A DNA stretch of 64,000 bases from Druceiella hillmani (taxonomy: Eukaryota > Arthropoda > Insecta > Lepidoptera > Hepialidae): assembly GCA_039881145.1 (NCBI GenBank), contig JAYKKI010000013.1:41311501-41375500 (forward strand). The letters are read 5' to 3'. The notes below the pieces were generated by a model. It saw only the letters and a program-made list of their open reading frames with translations, was not told the DNA's origin and made no database searches. Below are positions 1 through 11,429 of this stretch, piece by piece; positions within the stretch are counted from its first letter, which is position 1, and each line of letters begins with the position of its first letter. A program made the position numbers and the translations under genes.

Positions 1-1990
1 CTTAATCATGGATGAAAACGGATCTAAATGCTTATTAGAATCTATAGGCAAAAGAACCATATATTGGCATAAACTAACCACTCAAATTGAGATAACACTG
101 CTTTATAAGAAATAGATTCATAACATTTTTCCGAAATAAAGATGTGAAAATTTAGGTCTGGAAAATTCAAATATTAATTAGAAAACACTTTTTATCTTTC
201 CCTAAGCTAACCTCTCAAGAAAGAAAATTATAAATATGAAAGCAACAGTACACCTTGTGGAAGTAGTGTCCATATCGACAATCATTTAACAGTGTCAACT
301 TACAATTCCTTAGATCACATAATGACACATATGATTCTTGTGTTAAATACATATTTATATGCCACATCAATTGGAAAACTGCCTATTCTTGCTTCACTTT
401 GCATTTGACACATTCATAAAAACGCTTCAAAATACCATAACAAAATGTCATCTGAATATGTGAACTGTAGAAATTCTAATTTCACATAGATAGATTTGGA
501 AGTAATTAATTTACGCTCTAATACTGTGAACAACATCTTTTCCAAAATACAAATTAACTGCAACACTACAATCTCTGACATAAGAATAAAATGTGTCACA
601 AATCATATATCAAGGCATCATGTGATTCAACAACTTTATATAAATATTTGAAGGACAGAACAAAAATGGAGTGAGCTGCTTTGGGATATGATCGTGAGTT
701 TTGTAACTTCTTTTATAGAAAGAAATAGTCTAAAGAAAGTCAATAATTCCAGCCAACTGCAAGCAATTGCATTTTATATTTGTTACATGGAAGAAATATA
801 GGGACGCGTCATGTTTTCTCTTGTTCTGCAGAGACTATTCCATCCAGACTGGTAAGCGATGAGTTTTTTGAACTCTTTATTGACAAATGTTAATTTTTCA
901 CCACCTAAATATATTGCCTACTATATCTTTCAGAGGCATAAAAGTGTGGTGCATATTTAAAAAATTACTAGATATAGTATAATCACTACTGTTTTCTCCC
1001 TAATTTTCTAGCCAGATTTTACCAATCCTCTTTTTTAATGATATTTGATTCAGTAGTTTCAGAAAAAAAAGGATGAGGCGAAAGATATATTTTGCATATT
1101 TTTTAAAATGTCTTTAAATATGCAATTTAAAATTATGAAAAAAATATTTTTGAATTCCACCACATAATGAATAGAATTTTTAAAAAGTTTTGGATTTACC
1201 GCCTCCATAATTCCTAGGGGAATATTTAAAAAAAAATTAGCTAGTGCAAAATGTATGAATTAACGAAATGTATTACCATGCCAAATTTCAAGTTTCTCTT
1301 TCACAAATTTTCTGTTAAAATCGGTTGGAACTGATAAACTGACAGACACGTTAGTGAGGGTTTCAATAATCTTTTCGAGTTATGGAACACTAAAAATTAA
1401 TTAAACCTATAAATAATTCATGAAAATGGAGGTACAATTATTTGGCTTCATATAACTAATAAAATCCCAAAAATTTCTATTTACAATACTCCAAATCCGA
1501 AGACAATTTAAAAAAATTTCATATTAGTACAAGACATAGATTTAACCTAGTTGGCAATAGCATATTACGGTACTTTTAAAATTCAGCTTAAAAAAATATA
1601 AATTCTTCAACCTAGTTGCTCCAGAAAGTGAAACCTGATAATCTGGAGAAGTTTGGTTATATATATGAACAAGATTAATTGTTAGAAATTTAATTTTAAT
1701 TCTTACAAAAAGTAAATACGCAAATGTTTGTATTCCCTGATATAGGCACTTCCCAATAAATAATATACACTTATGTCAAGATTTGTACAATGAATTACTG
1801 TTAATTATTGGTACAACATAACATGAAATGGAAAGGCACTCTGTGAATACATTACATTCAAACAGGCCACGTTTTGTCTGCAAATTTCTGTAGTACTGAA
1901 GTGCTCGGAAAATTAGACAACGCAATTCTAGATATAATAACACATTCTTCTAAAATAATCTCTTATGAAATTTACCACCTAATTTTTAAA
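1..1990. other. 3' flank of the 1197-aa gene, no gene seen
   Basis: AT-rich sequence downstream of the minus-strand gene. I see no coding pattern or recognisable repeat. The gene's polyadenylation site should lie here. An AATAAA on the minus strand (TTTATT at 876-881) is a candidate but is about 1.1 kb past the stop; an ATTAAA variant lies near 1688. I cannot decide between them. Confidence 0.5.
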
Positions 1991-4900
1991 CTAGTCAATA
2001 AAATTTTCACTGATTTTAAAAGTATTGCTGAAATGCAATTTGATTTCAGGATTCTCCATAGCTTGTATTCTCTTAAACACCTTTGCGTATTCTGTCTTTA
2101 CCTCATCGGGGCACCTGTGTGTTGGTAATATTGCAATGGCTAACAAAACATAAGGCACATTGTTGGGATCCATAGAAAGAGCGTTAGCTGCGGACACTGA
2201 AAAAAGACTATGCTCTTTGTAGTGTGTATAGCCTAAGTATTCTGTAATGAACTTGCTCACTTTACGTGCATAGATGTCCAGAAAACTGGTGAATAAACTT
2301 GCTGAATATTCTTCATACAGAGAGCCACATTTTAAACCGAAACATTTTCCCAATTCTCGATACAAGAATGTATCAAACTCCTTCCCCTCATCGGGTAATA
2401 CTTCTGCCAGATCATCCATCAAGCTGTCGAATGATTCAAGAATAATTATTATTAATCGTAAGACAATATAAATTTCAGTGTGTTCATGGAAAAGAACAAA
2501 AGTCTGGACATCACGGAACAAACGCTCTATTAGTGGTAATGGTGTTATATACTTGCGATTTCTCACTAAAATCATCTCTTTAATATGGATTGTTATCAAT
2601 TCGAGGAATCTCTCAAATAGTTCTCTTTCATAATGGTAGATATCACAGCTAATGTTCCACAATCTCTTAGTATGGTTCATAAATACCTGACCAACCCTAT
2701 TATACCTTTCAAGTTGTTCATCTTTAGTTTTACAGACCAACAAGAAATTCTCAAATACAAGCCAGAATGACCAGAAATCATTATAATGAGGGTCTGTATA
2801 AAATCCATCCTCCGCATAGGCCAACTCCAAGCATGAATTAATAACTTCATAAACAAATTCTTTGTCTAGATTCTCCGTGATATCAACCATGGCATCAATA
2901 ATCATAGATATATGCAGATAGCAGTTGATTTTTTTGGGCACAGTTTTCAGATACCTGTAACTTATAGCACAGAAATTTGGACGCACTTTTTCGGGAACAC
3001 TTTGTGCCTTTCCGAGAATGGAATAAATACTTTTGACCTCATCAGTAGTCAATTTGCCTACCGTGACATGCAGCAACTCCCAAATTTGAACTATTTTATC
3101 TTCATCCTTTTCCTGACACAGCATCTCATGTGTAAGTTTAAGGACTACAGCTCTTATTGCAGCATTGTTGGCTTTCTCCCAGACTTTTGGGAACAAATTT
3201 TGGAGCTCTAATAGAGGCAACCTAGCAAAAGCTAACCTGATCGCAAGCTTTTGAAATGGCACAGTTTCTTCAAGTAACTGTGGTAACAAGCTTTGACATT
3301 TTGGAACAGGCAATTGAAAACAAACAGAATAAAGAGAAGGTAGTGCATATTGAAGGTAATCTTCCTTAGCGAATGCAAGAACGTCAGACACATTGATCAA
3401 CGGTCGCACCAGATACATTTGCTGTGCGAGGTACTTTCTGAGGCTGAGTTGTGCTGCACTTTCCTCACTGCATTCTGTCTCGTGGCTTTGCGGAATATAT
3501 GTCTTCACCAATTCAGAGACTGAGTCCCGAGGCATCAAGATGTACATAGCTCGAACTACACGCTTGCCATGTAGCTCATTAAATGTTTCTTTCAGTCCCT
3601 CTGTCCATTTTATAGCTACATCATTATAGAAATATACCCTTAGCTTCGAGAAAAAGAGATCCAGATTTGTGCCTTCTGTCTCCAGGGCGCACTGCACTTG
3701 TACTTCATGCTTGTTGAGAAGATCTATATTATGTTTCAATGTGTTTATGAGAACATCCTGTGTTTGTAGCATCAACAATGCTTCAGAAAAGAGCAGCCGA
3801 TTCCATTTCTTGTCCTGATCATAGTATTTAAGGGATTCCATTAAAGAGAATGTTTGAGTCTTGTGAATGATTATTTTGAGTAATTCTAACAGATCCTGGT
3901 GTTGAGACAGAGGTTGATTCCATTTCTTCAGTAGTTCCAAGGAATTATTTGTTAGTACGATCACTTTATGTAAATCATCTGAACTATTTAGAGACAGTTC
4001 ATTGATTTTTGTCATCAACTCTGCATAAAGTAATCCAAATACCATCTTCTTTTCATTTGGCATTAACTTCTTTGCCATTGGCTGCAAGGTCGAAAAAGCA
4101 TTGTGCCACTTCTCCAAAATTATACTCGGAATAGGTGAATCTCTCAATACATGATAGAGTATAATAGTTTCTACACAATCTTTATTGTAGGGACTGCCTT
4201 CAACATAAACTTTAAGATTGTGAAATAATTCTTCTAAAGTTTTCCAGCATTCATCATTGTATCTGAATGCTTCAGTGGACTTCAGAAGATTCTTGACAAA
4301 ATGTTCTCTGAAATTTTTAGTTTCCTTAATGTGTTGGCCATGAAAATATTGGATTAACTGTTTTATATGTGAATAATTTTTTTTAGCAGAGTGAATGAGG
4401 GCATTCAACATAGCCAATCGTTCATTAGATTTAGGTTCAATACAAATCAATTTCTGAAGTTCAGGGAAGGCAGTGGAGAATGGTGCATAGCGATACCACT
4501 CGTATATGTTTGATATAGTGGACCCTATTCTTGTACATGCCATAGAATTGCATGCTATAAACTTATCGCATCTATCCGGATTATCGTCTTGCAAAAGGCC
4601 TATATCCCTCTGCTTCATATATGTTTCTCTTTTTTTAAAAATGCTTCTCAGAAATTCATAAGTTTCCTTGTGGTTTATTGCTTTCAGAAGTGGCTGAATA
4701 TTTCTGTATGAAAACCAGCCATCTAAATCAGGGTTCTTCGACAGTTTCACTATCAGTTCCTTCACTTTAGCAGATCCTAACGTTTTTGCGACAGTAGACA
4801 AGTGCAGCATGCGTATGTAATGTTTGGGTTTGCCAAATACCCTCTCTCGGTTATTTCGTAGTATGGCAAATGTACTACGCTTACCAAGATTCACTGTACA

Positions 4901-5584
4901 GTCTCCGTACTTTTCTAATTGTTTATCTATGATATCTAAGTAAACTTCAGTATGACACTTTGCCAGAAACCTGAGTTTATCTATGCAATCTTTTAACGTA
5001 AAAAGCTGACATTTTTTGGAAATTTCATACGCCACCTTAGGTACCTTTTCACATAACCTTTTTACAAGATGCGAGGGTATTTCAAAATGATTGTTCTGAA
5101 TCTTGTCAATAACAAACTTCTCAGAACACAGCGGTAAATACAAGAGAGCTTGTCTTTTGTCATTATTATCAAAGTAATACTGAAAAAATTCTTCACACCT
5201 ACACTGATCTGTCAGCTGAAGTCTAATGGTCAGCTTGAATTTGCAAATGGCTCTGTTGATCATCAGTGGAAAGAGCTCATTATGCATATATTGAGGATTC
5301 ACAATGTGAGCGTACTGGGGGTCTTTAATTAGCCAAGTACTCCTCAGAGCGCGACTCACATAGAGGACATCGTCACTCTGCAAATTGTACAATATGTACT
5401 CCACATTCCGCTGTGCGTTCGCTACGTCAATCTTTAATAACCTCTCTACGTCACAAGTCTCTGCCACATCTTTTATCTGCTCTAAAGGTAGTTTGCTTGT
5501 GATAAATTCATTGCTTAAGGTGTTAAGTTGTTTATGCCTCTCCCCCAAATTGCAGCCATTTAAGTTTATAGGAAGTACCATCAT
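1991..5584 (-). CDS. uncharacterised 1197-residue helical protein, intronless
   Basis: This is the only long intact host-like reading frame in the window: 1197 codons from ATG at 5584 to TAG at 1991-1993, without any intron. An in-frame TGA lies eight codons upstream of the ATG, so no further upstream start exists in the contiguous frame. The start reads MMVLPINLNGCNLGERHKQL. The protein is rich in Leu, Lys and Glu with regularly spaced amphipathic stretches, which suggests an all-helical solenoid of HEAT/ARM-like character; this is my inference. I see no signal peptide, no transmembrane segment, no zinc-finger cysteine pattern and no catalytic motif. I do not recognise the family and assign no function. 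A long intronless gene in an intron-rich genome suggests either an old retrocopy or a family that is naturally single-exon. The frame has no disruption, so it is probably expressed and under selection. Confidence 0.85.
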   Translation of the reverse strand: MMVLPINLNGCNLGERHKQLNTLSNEFITSKLPLEQIKDVAETCDVERLLKIDVANAQRNVEYILYNLQSDDVLYVSRALRSTWLIKDPQYAHIVNPQYMHNELFPLMINRAICKFKLTIRLQLTDQCRCEEFFQYYFDNNDKRQALLYLPLCSEKFVIDKIQNNHFEIPSHLVKRLCEKVPKVAYEISKKCQLFTLKDCIDKLRFLAKCHTEVYLDIIDKQLEKYGDCTVNLGKRSTFAILRNNRERVFGKPKHYIRMLHLSTVAKTLGSAKVKELIVKLSKNPDLDGWFSYRNIQPLLKAINHKETYEFLRSIFKKRETYMKQRDIGLLQDDNPDRCDKFIACNSMACTRIGSTISNIYEWYRYAPFSTAFPELQKLICIEPKSNERLAMLNALIHSAKKNYSHIKQLIQYFHGQHIKETKNFREHFVKNLLKSTEAFRYNDECWKTLEELFHNLKVYVEGSPYNKDCVETIILYHVLRDSPIPSIILEKWHNAFSTLQPMAKKLMPNEKKMVFGLLYAELMTKINELSLNSSDDLHKVIVLTNNSLELLKKWNQPLSQHQDLLELLKIIIHKTQTFSLMESLKYYDQDKKWNRLLFSEALLMLQTQDVLINTLKHNIDLLNKHEVQVQCALETEGTNLDLFFSKLRVYFYNDVAIKWTEGLKETFNELHGKRVVRAMYILMPRDSVSELVKTYIPQSHETECSEESAAQLSLRKYLAQQMYLVRPLINVSDVLAFAKEDYLQYALPSLYSVCFQLPVPKCQSLLPQLLEETVPFQKLAIRLAFARLPLLELQNLFPKVWEKANNAAIRAVVLKLTHEMLCQEKDEDKIVQIWELLHVTVGKLTTDEVKSIYSILGKAQSVPEKVRPNFCAISYRYLKTVPKKINCYLHISMIIDAMVDITENLDKEFVYEVINSCLELAYAEDGFYTDPHYNDFWSFWLVFENFLLVCKTKDEQLERYNRVGQVFMNHTKRLWNISCDIYHYERELFERFLELITIHIKEMILVRNRKYITPLPLIERLFRDVQTFVLFHEHTEIYIVLRLIIIILESFDSLMDDLAEVLPDEGKEFDTFLYRELGKCFGLKCGSLYEEYSASLFTSFLDIYARKVSKFITEYLGYTHYKEHSLFSVSAANALSMDPNNVPYVLLAIAILPTHRCPDEVKTEYAKVFKRIQAMENPEIKLHFSNTFKISENFID

Positions 5585-5609
5585 ATCAATTATTCGAGAA
5601 TCAATTCAG

Positions 5610-5640
5610 TCTGAAAAGGTAAAAAATAAATAGATTTACT
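5610..5640 (-). other. possible 3' splice acceptor in the 5' UTR of the 1197-aa gene
   Basis: Reading the minus strand, a pyrimidine-rich run (ttattttttaccttttcag) ends in CAG at 5611-5613, about 26 bases before the ATG. It is a good acceptor consensus, so the mRNA may carry a spliced non-coding 5' exon further to the right, and the coding region alone may be intronless. No donor was pinned down. Confidence 0.35.
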
Positions 5641-5728
5641 TCAGAGTCAGAAAAGTTCACACATCGTTTTGACATTTAAATTGGAAAACGTAGAGCACAA
5701 TTTGAATTTTCACAAAATGTCAATTAAA

Positions 5729-5785
5729 CAACACATAAAGTGCATTAAATAGTTATTTGCACTATTTAATGCACTTTATGAGTTG
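5729..5785. repeat. hairpin, 19-bp perfect arms
   Basis: The arms 5734-5752 (cataaagtgcattaaatag) and 5762-5780 are exact reverse complements around a 9-base loop. The match continues about five more bases outward with one mismatch. It lies some 150 bp upstream of the start codon of the minus-strand gene, in its presumed promoter or 5' leader. It could be an AT-rich cruciform, a transposon relic or a regulatory stem. Confidence 0.75.
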
Positions 5786-8700
5786 TAATTGTTAAAACAA
5801 TTATTTATGAATTCATATCTTTATCAAACGTCCTACAACATATATAAATATGTTGTATGATCCTGACAAAGCAGGATCCTTATTATAAGTAACCCTATTA
5901 ACTACTTTATAGAGTAACGTATAATTGTCAACCAACAAAGAAAATTATATGTATGCTAGTCAATTTTGGGTTGTTCACAATCTTCCCAGCTCATATTTGC
6001 TGGCAGATTAATCTGAACGTTCTATGCATGCAACTTTTTGTAATTCGGATTGGTTATTTACCATGTAATTTCAGTTATCCACAATGTGGCAGACATCACA
6101 AAGTCTTTTTAAATGGGTAAAGAGAAGAAAGAATAGGTATGACATTATTTAAAACATTTTGATTTGAAAAAATCTTTACAGTAATAAATACTAAACTTAA
6201 ACTTCTTTAAATAGATATCACTTGTCCACTTATTTTCTTTCCTAATTATATAATTTACGAATACGTTTTTAACAAACTCGAAACTAACCTATCCAAGCAT
6301 GCAAAATGACAAAAATGAACGCATTATTCGAACTAGCTGATCAGTTTTTATGATTTTCTATCATAAAACGAATTCGGAGCATAGTAATAAAGTGAAATTG
6401 ACGAGTATGATTGCCATTTTCTTTATTTGTGGACAATCATCCATACTATTGTCATCTTCCCAGGATTATCATGATAATCCAACTATTGCATTTATCCTAC
6501 GACATAAATAATACTTTAGAAATAGATATAAAATTGTTGTACAATTTTTTAATAAGCATCATTTTTAGATTAATTATTCTCAGGAAACATAAGTGTTCGA
6601 TTCGATAAAACATCCCTTCGTTGCTTATACTGTCTCATAAATGAATGTAAACAGAAAGTTCCCTGGTGGGGGAAATGTACTTAAAAAAATCAAAAATAAA
6701 TTTTACATTCACATAGCCCAAAAAAAAATGAAATCAATATGTTTGTTATGAAGAAAATATGATACTTCATATGTTGAAGGTGACTGAGAGCTACCTTCAA
6801 GTAAATTATTTTTTAAGCACAAAGTAAATACTGCTAACTTCCATTCTGTTTCTAAACAACTTTTTGTTGCAACAAAAGAAATTAAAAAAACCAACATTAT
6901 GGGGTTAATGAGTTCATCAAACCAACTATTTAAAATTATTACAAATATAATTATTAATGAGTTCATACAAGTCTGTAACATGCGGGTTTTAAAAAAACAT
7001 TTCTTTATACCAAGCAATTTTCAGTTAAAGCTCTGAAATCATCGCATTTTTAAGAAAAACCATACAAATTGAATATTTAGAAGTTCACAGCTTATCTCAA
7101 ATAGACAAGCTCACAACACATAATTATTTTGTCAAGCTTCAATTCAATTGTCAATTCAATTTATTGTCGATTACCCAAATTAATTAAATACACACACAAA
7201 ATTCTCCTCCTACACAAAATACACAGGCAACTTTAGTAAAACATGTTAATAACAGACATGACACTGATCGAACCACCAACCTAATTGAGACTTATCTTTT
7301 GACTACACAAACAAACTAAAGAGTTCACACTCTATCCTCGTCATTCGGCGGGTGAACTAATTGCAGAGTGTGTGTCAATCGGCTGGACTGGGCGGCGTAG
7401 TCACAGTTCTAAGCCAGTCTCAGTATAAAGTAAAACCAAATAAATTGAATGTATAGTCTACAAGTCTAATGCTCCCTCATTCATTGTTATATTCATTCAA
7501 CAACTGAACTGAATAATCAAACTGAATAATCAAACTGATAAAGTTTGTTTAACTGAATGACTTAATAAGAACAAATAAGAGCAGTGAATGTCCAGTACAA
7601 AGTCTAATAGATGTTCGCAAATTACGAAATGCTGGTAGATTGTATACATTATAAAAAAAAATTTTGGATGAATTCAAACTTTACATTTGTTTTAGTTGCA
7701 CTGTTACAAAGTTTCCAAGAATATAACATTTATACGTAAAATAGAAAAAAATTATTTCTTTTACGTTCAATTAATTCGTTACTCCAAAAATTTACATAAC
7801 AAGGAAACAAGATTATTTCAATATAACGCAAAACGAGTTTAAATTATTTTTTTCCTTCTGGAGGTATATAATTATTCAAAAGAATCCAATTTGATTTTCC
7901 TTATAAGTAACATCAAAATTAATATAATCTCAAAAGTTTTATAGATATTAACACATAATCTCAAATGATATAACTTACCTGTCTTTAATTCCTTTACAGC
8001 AATAAAAATTACAATTTACTTCCTCCTGAAATGAAAATTAATTTCTTTTTCAAAGACTAATCTATTCCCGCGCTTTCAGATTATCGACAATTGACACTTG
8101 TAATACTGAACACAGAATTACTCTATGTTCTGTCATGCTGCCCAAAACTAACCAAGTTTTACTTGATAATGACGTATGACATATGCGTGTTTAGAACTAA
8201 TTTAGTTCTCTATAAGCCCTCCATTCACATGCATATATGTCCAATGGATCTGCCGTAGCACGTCCCAGACTGTGTGTCGTGAGTGTGTGTATCGTTCGGA
8301 TTTATCCGGCGCACGCGCTTCATTTGATTGTGACAGTGAAAGAATTATATGTGTTTTAAGTCTTTTGCATTTTATTGCGTTTTCGGACAATAAACCCTTT
8401 TGGAAGAGTTTTATTGGTTTATTTGAAACTCACCATGCTTATAAAAAGATAAGAGTAAAGACTATATGGACAAAACAATGAGGAATAGTGCATATAATAT
8501 TTTGATAGAAAAATTAGAGGAAATAAATCCCAATGCCAATATATTATTTTGTTAGAAAAAAATAGAGAGCTTGCGCGCTGGTTTCAGACGTGAATTAAGG
8601 CACAGATCATATACTAAAAATTAAGGATAATACGAAAATCAAAATGTACTGGAGCATCGACCGAGGATGTTTATGAACCAACTCTATGGTAAATCTAATT

Positions 8701-8910
8701 TAATATTTACTAACTATGTTCCGCGTGTTCACCCGGCTTTTTTATCACAGTTCTGTCCCTATCAATCATAACATGTTGCTATATAGAGTTTGGATACTGA
8801 TTTTGGAGATTGAGATATGGCGCTCGCTCCCACAAAAATAATTTTTGAAATCGGAAGATTGGTTCCATATATTAGCTTCGCGCGGAAAAATAACATATTT
8901 TCGGCTTATT
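5786..8910. other. intergenic, no gene seen
   Basis: AT-rich DNA. The stretch 7320-7400 (gggcggcg) and the stretch 8220-8340 (atccggcgcacgcgc) are locally GC-richer and could be promoter or transposon-leader remnants. A small direct duplication of ctgaataatcaaa lies near 7509-7540. Open frames here are short, without family signature, and I do not call them. Confidence 0.4.
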
Positions 8911-8962
8911 ATGTTAATATGCTTGTACACTGAAAAATGTTAATACGCTTGTACACTGAAAA
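8911..8962. repeat. 26-bp tandem duplication
   Basis: Two adjacent 26-bp units beginning atgttaata(t/c)gcttg and ending actgaaaa differ at one base (t/c). It is a recent small slippage duplication with no visible function. Confidence 0.8.
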
Positions 8963-11386
8963 CATGTTAAAGCATTTTAGCTACAATTGATTTATTTTTA
9001 ATATCACTTAGTAATTTTGTTTAAATTAAGGTATTTCGGTTTTATTTTTGACTGACGGTGAGAATTGGAACATCCAACATTACTGCTGGACATTCTACTT
9101 CAACCGATGATGATTCCCAAAGTGACATAACATGGTTAAGAAAACAATAAATTCATAAAATCTATTCTAACTATTTTGGCTACATTATCACGGGAATTGC
9201 ATAGGGTTTCGAGCCCAGTTTGCTATATAATATACTCAGTTTGCTGTATGTAAATTGTATTGTTATCTAATGACTATATGTTACCCATCCATCGCCCCTA
9301 TACAATATGCAAAATTCCAACTTTCCGCGAATCCTTCGGCAACTTTTAATCGTTCTTGTTCAATACTGGAAACATGAAAAGAAAATTATTTGTAAGGTAA
9401 AACATTTGCTTTTGTTACAGAGCGAACCCAAAAGTCCTGAAAGGATTCAAACAAAAAGCAGAAAACCATTTTAGATTTAAAATGGTAAAATTCTTAGAGG
9501 TTTTAACATCGCATTATAAACATCAAGCTTTCGGTGAAAACGTTTGCAGTTAATTAGAGACAATGGATGAACTTCAAGTGACATTTGCAAAAAAATAATT
9601 TCTGATATCCTTTATTATGGTAAATTGAAAAAATAAAAAGTGTTCTATTAATATAAATAATAAAACAAAGTTCATTAACTTTTATCAACCGATTTCTAAT
9701 TCAAGATCAATCACAGGAACACCCAAAATATGTTGCCATCACACCTCGAGGTATCGCATACCAAAACCAACTAATAATACATATAACCGAAAAATATAAC
9801 CCTATAGAAGAGTTCTTGTCATTTTCATCTCATAACTAGGGTTTTTTATATTTATATTTCTATTGTAATTTGTTACTTATGTATAAGAATAAAAATGGTA
9901 TAATTGCATAAAAATGAACGTTAAGAAATTCGTCTTTTAATGCCATAAATAATCTTCAACAGTCTCAGGAATAATTTTGCCCAATAGCTGAGGAGATATT
10001 GCACTGCTAAACTTTAAGTCCTCCTATGTTCTTTCTGTTACCAGAAAACGCAAAGTTGCGGTTAACCGCTCTCGAGCACAGACTGGTTCTCTCATACAAG
10101 TGTATTTTCTTTCAATTTTAGGAGTAATTACTTCTAGTAAATATTCAAACGATCCTATATTCATATTTAATTAATTACATAAATCAGAGGGGTCATTGGT
10201 TTCCAATTCTTTCAATAAGTTTAGATCAGTATATTTTTTCTTCTCCAGGAACCATTTTTTGAATCAAAATCTTATGTTTTTTTTATTTTCTTTTGCTATT
10301 ATTACGGTGCCTCCTATTAACGCAATTTTTTCCTGTAATGTGTTTTAAACCGGTACTGAACTGCCTACAACTTAGCTCTTCCACAAAAAAAGAATGACTG
10401 GCATGTAGGTGTATGGTTACCAATGGACGTGTACAGGGAGCATACCTGTCGGACAAATCCTATATATAAATAATTTAGGTGAATAGATCGCTGTTTACAA
10501 ATAATTTATTTCCTCATGACATTTATCTGAGTGATTAATTGCTAGAGTTAATAATAGGAATAAATGAAACGTAAAATATTCTTGGTTAAGGGACGTTTAC
10601 AATTTATGGATTAAAAAGGTATTAGCAGTATTTCTTGTCTTTAGGCCATATTATCTCAATCAGAATATGCAAATGAAACCATAATAAATCAATAGTTGAA
10701 AAAAACAAACGAAATATTTTATTGACGTGTAGCTAAAACCAATCATTGTCGCAAAATCACATATTTATAAATGAGATTAAGTTATTTTGTGAGACATGTC
10801 TCACTAAAAATACAATGTTTGATATTTGCTTTGAATATAATTTTTTTTTTAATTTGACGTCAATAAGTTTCGTTTAAAGCTTAATAACATGACTTTTCTC
10901 ATACAATTTTTAGTGTTCTGTCATTGAAAAATATATAAATGATACTGTTATCTATCTATCAGGCAGTGTGCAAGAGCCAGTTATCTTAAAAACGACAAAT
11001 GCATAACTAAATGATATTAATGTATCCATAACTTATACAAAATTTTATTTCAAAAATTAAAATAAATGGATGTAAATAAAAATTTACTGGCAGCTCTAAT
11101 CTTTTTAAAATTAATTATTTTTGTTAGTAACCTAAATTCAGTAACATCTTGATGAAATTATACATTTTGGAGATTGCCATAGAAACCGTCAAACAAAGTG
11201 GAAAGGTTTTTCGCAGCCCTAGTATTTCTTTACTATTTTCCTGTTATTTAGTCAAATTTGTTGCAATAACTTATTTAGTTTTGTGTTATTTTTATTTCAA
11301 ATCTATTTTCATTTAGTTTTTGACTTTCTTTATATTCCATTTATTGTATTAATCAGTGTTCGGTAAGTTTGTTCTTTTGTTTATTT
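8963..11386. other. intergenic, no gene seen
   Basis: AT-rich sequence left of the retrotransposon. The true 5' end of that element should lie somewhere between about 11160 and 11430, but no target duplication or 5' terminus could be fixed. Confidence 0.4.
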
Positions 11387-11429
11387 TTTGTATTATGTTT
11401 TTTTGTGCTTTAGCTTTTCTTTTGGGAAA

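Noticed and set aside
1874..5633. Several open frames on the plus strand across the 1197-codon gene
   Set aside because: They are antisense shadows of the intact minus-strand frame and have no independent support.
6709..7017. Minus-strand frame of 102 codons, hydrophobic
   Set aside because: It lacks an ATG at its start, and the composition is what AT-rich DNA gives by chance; no receptor or transporter motif is recognisable.
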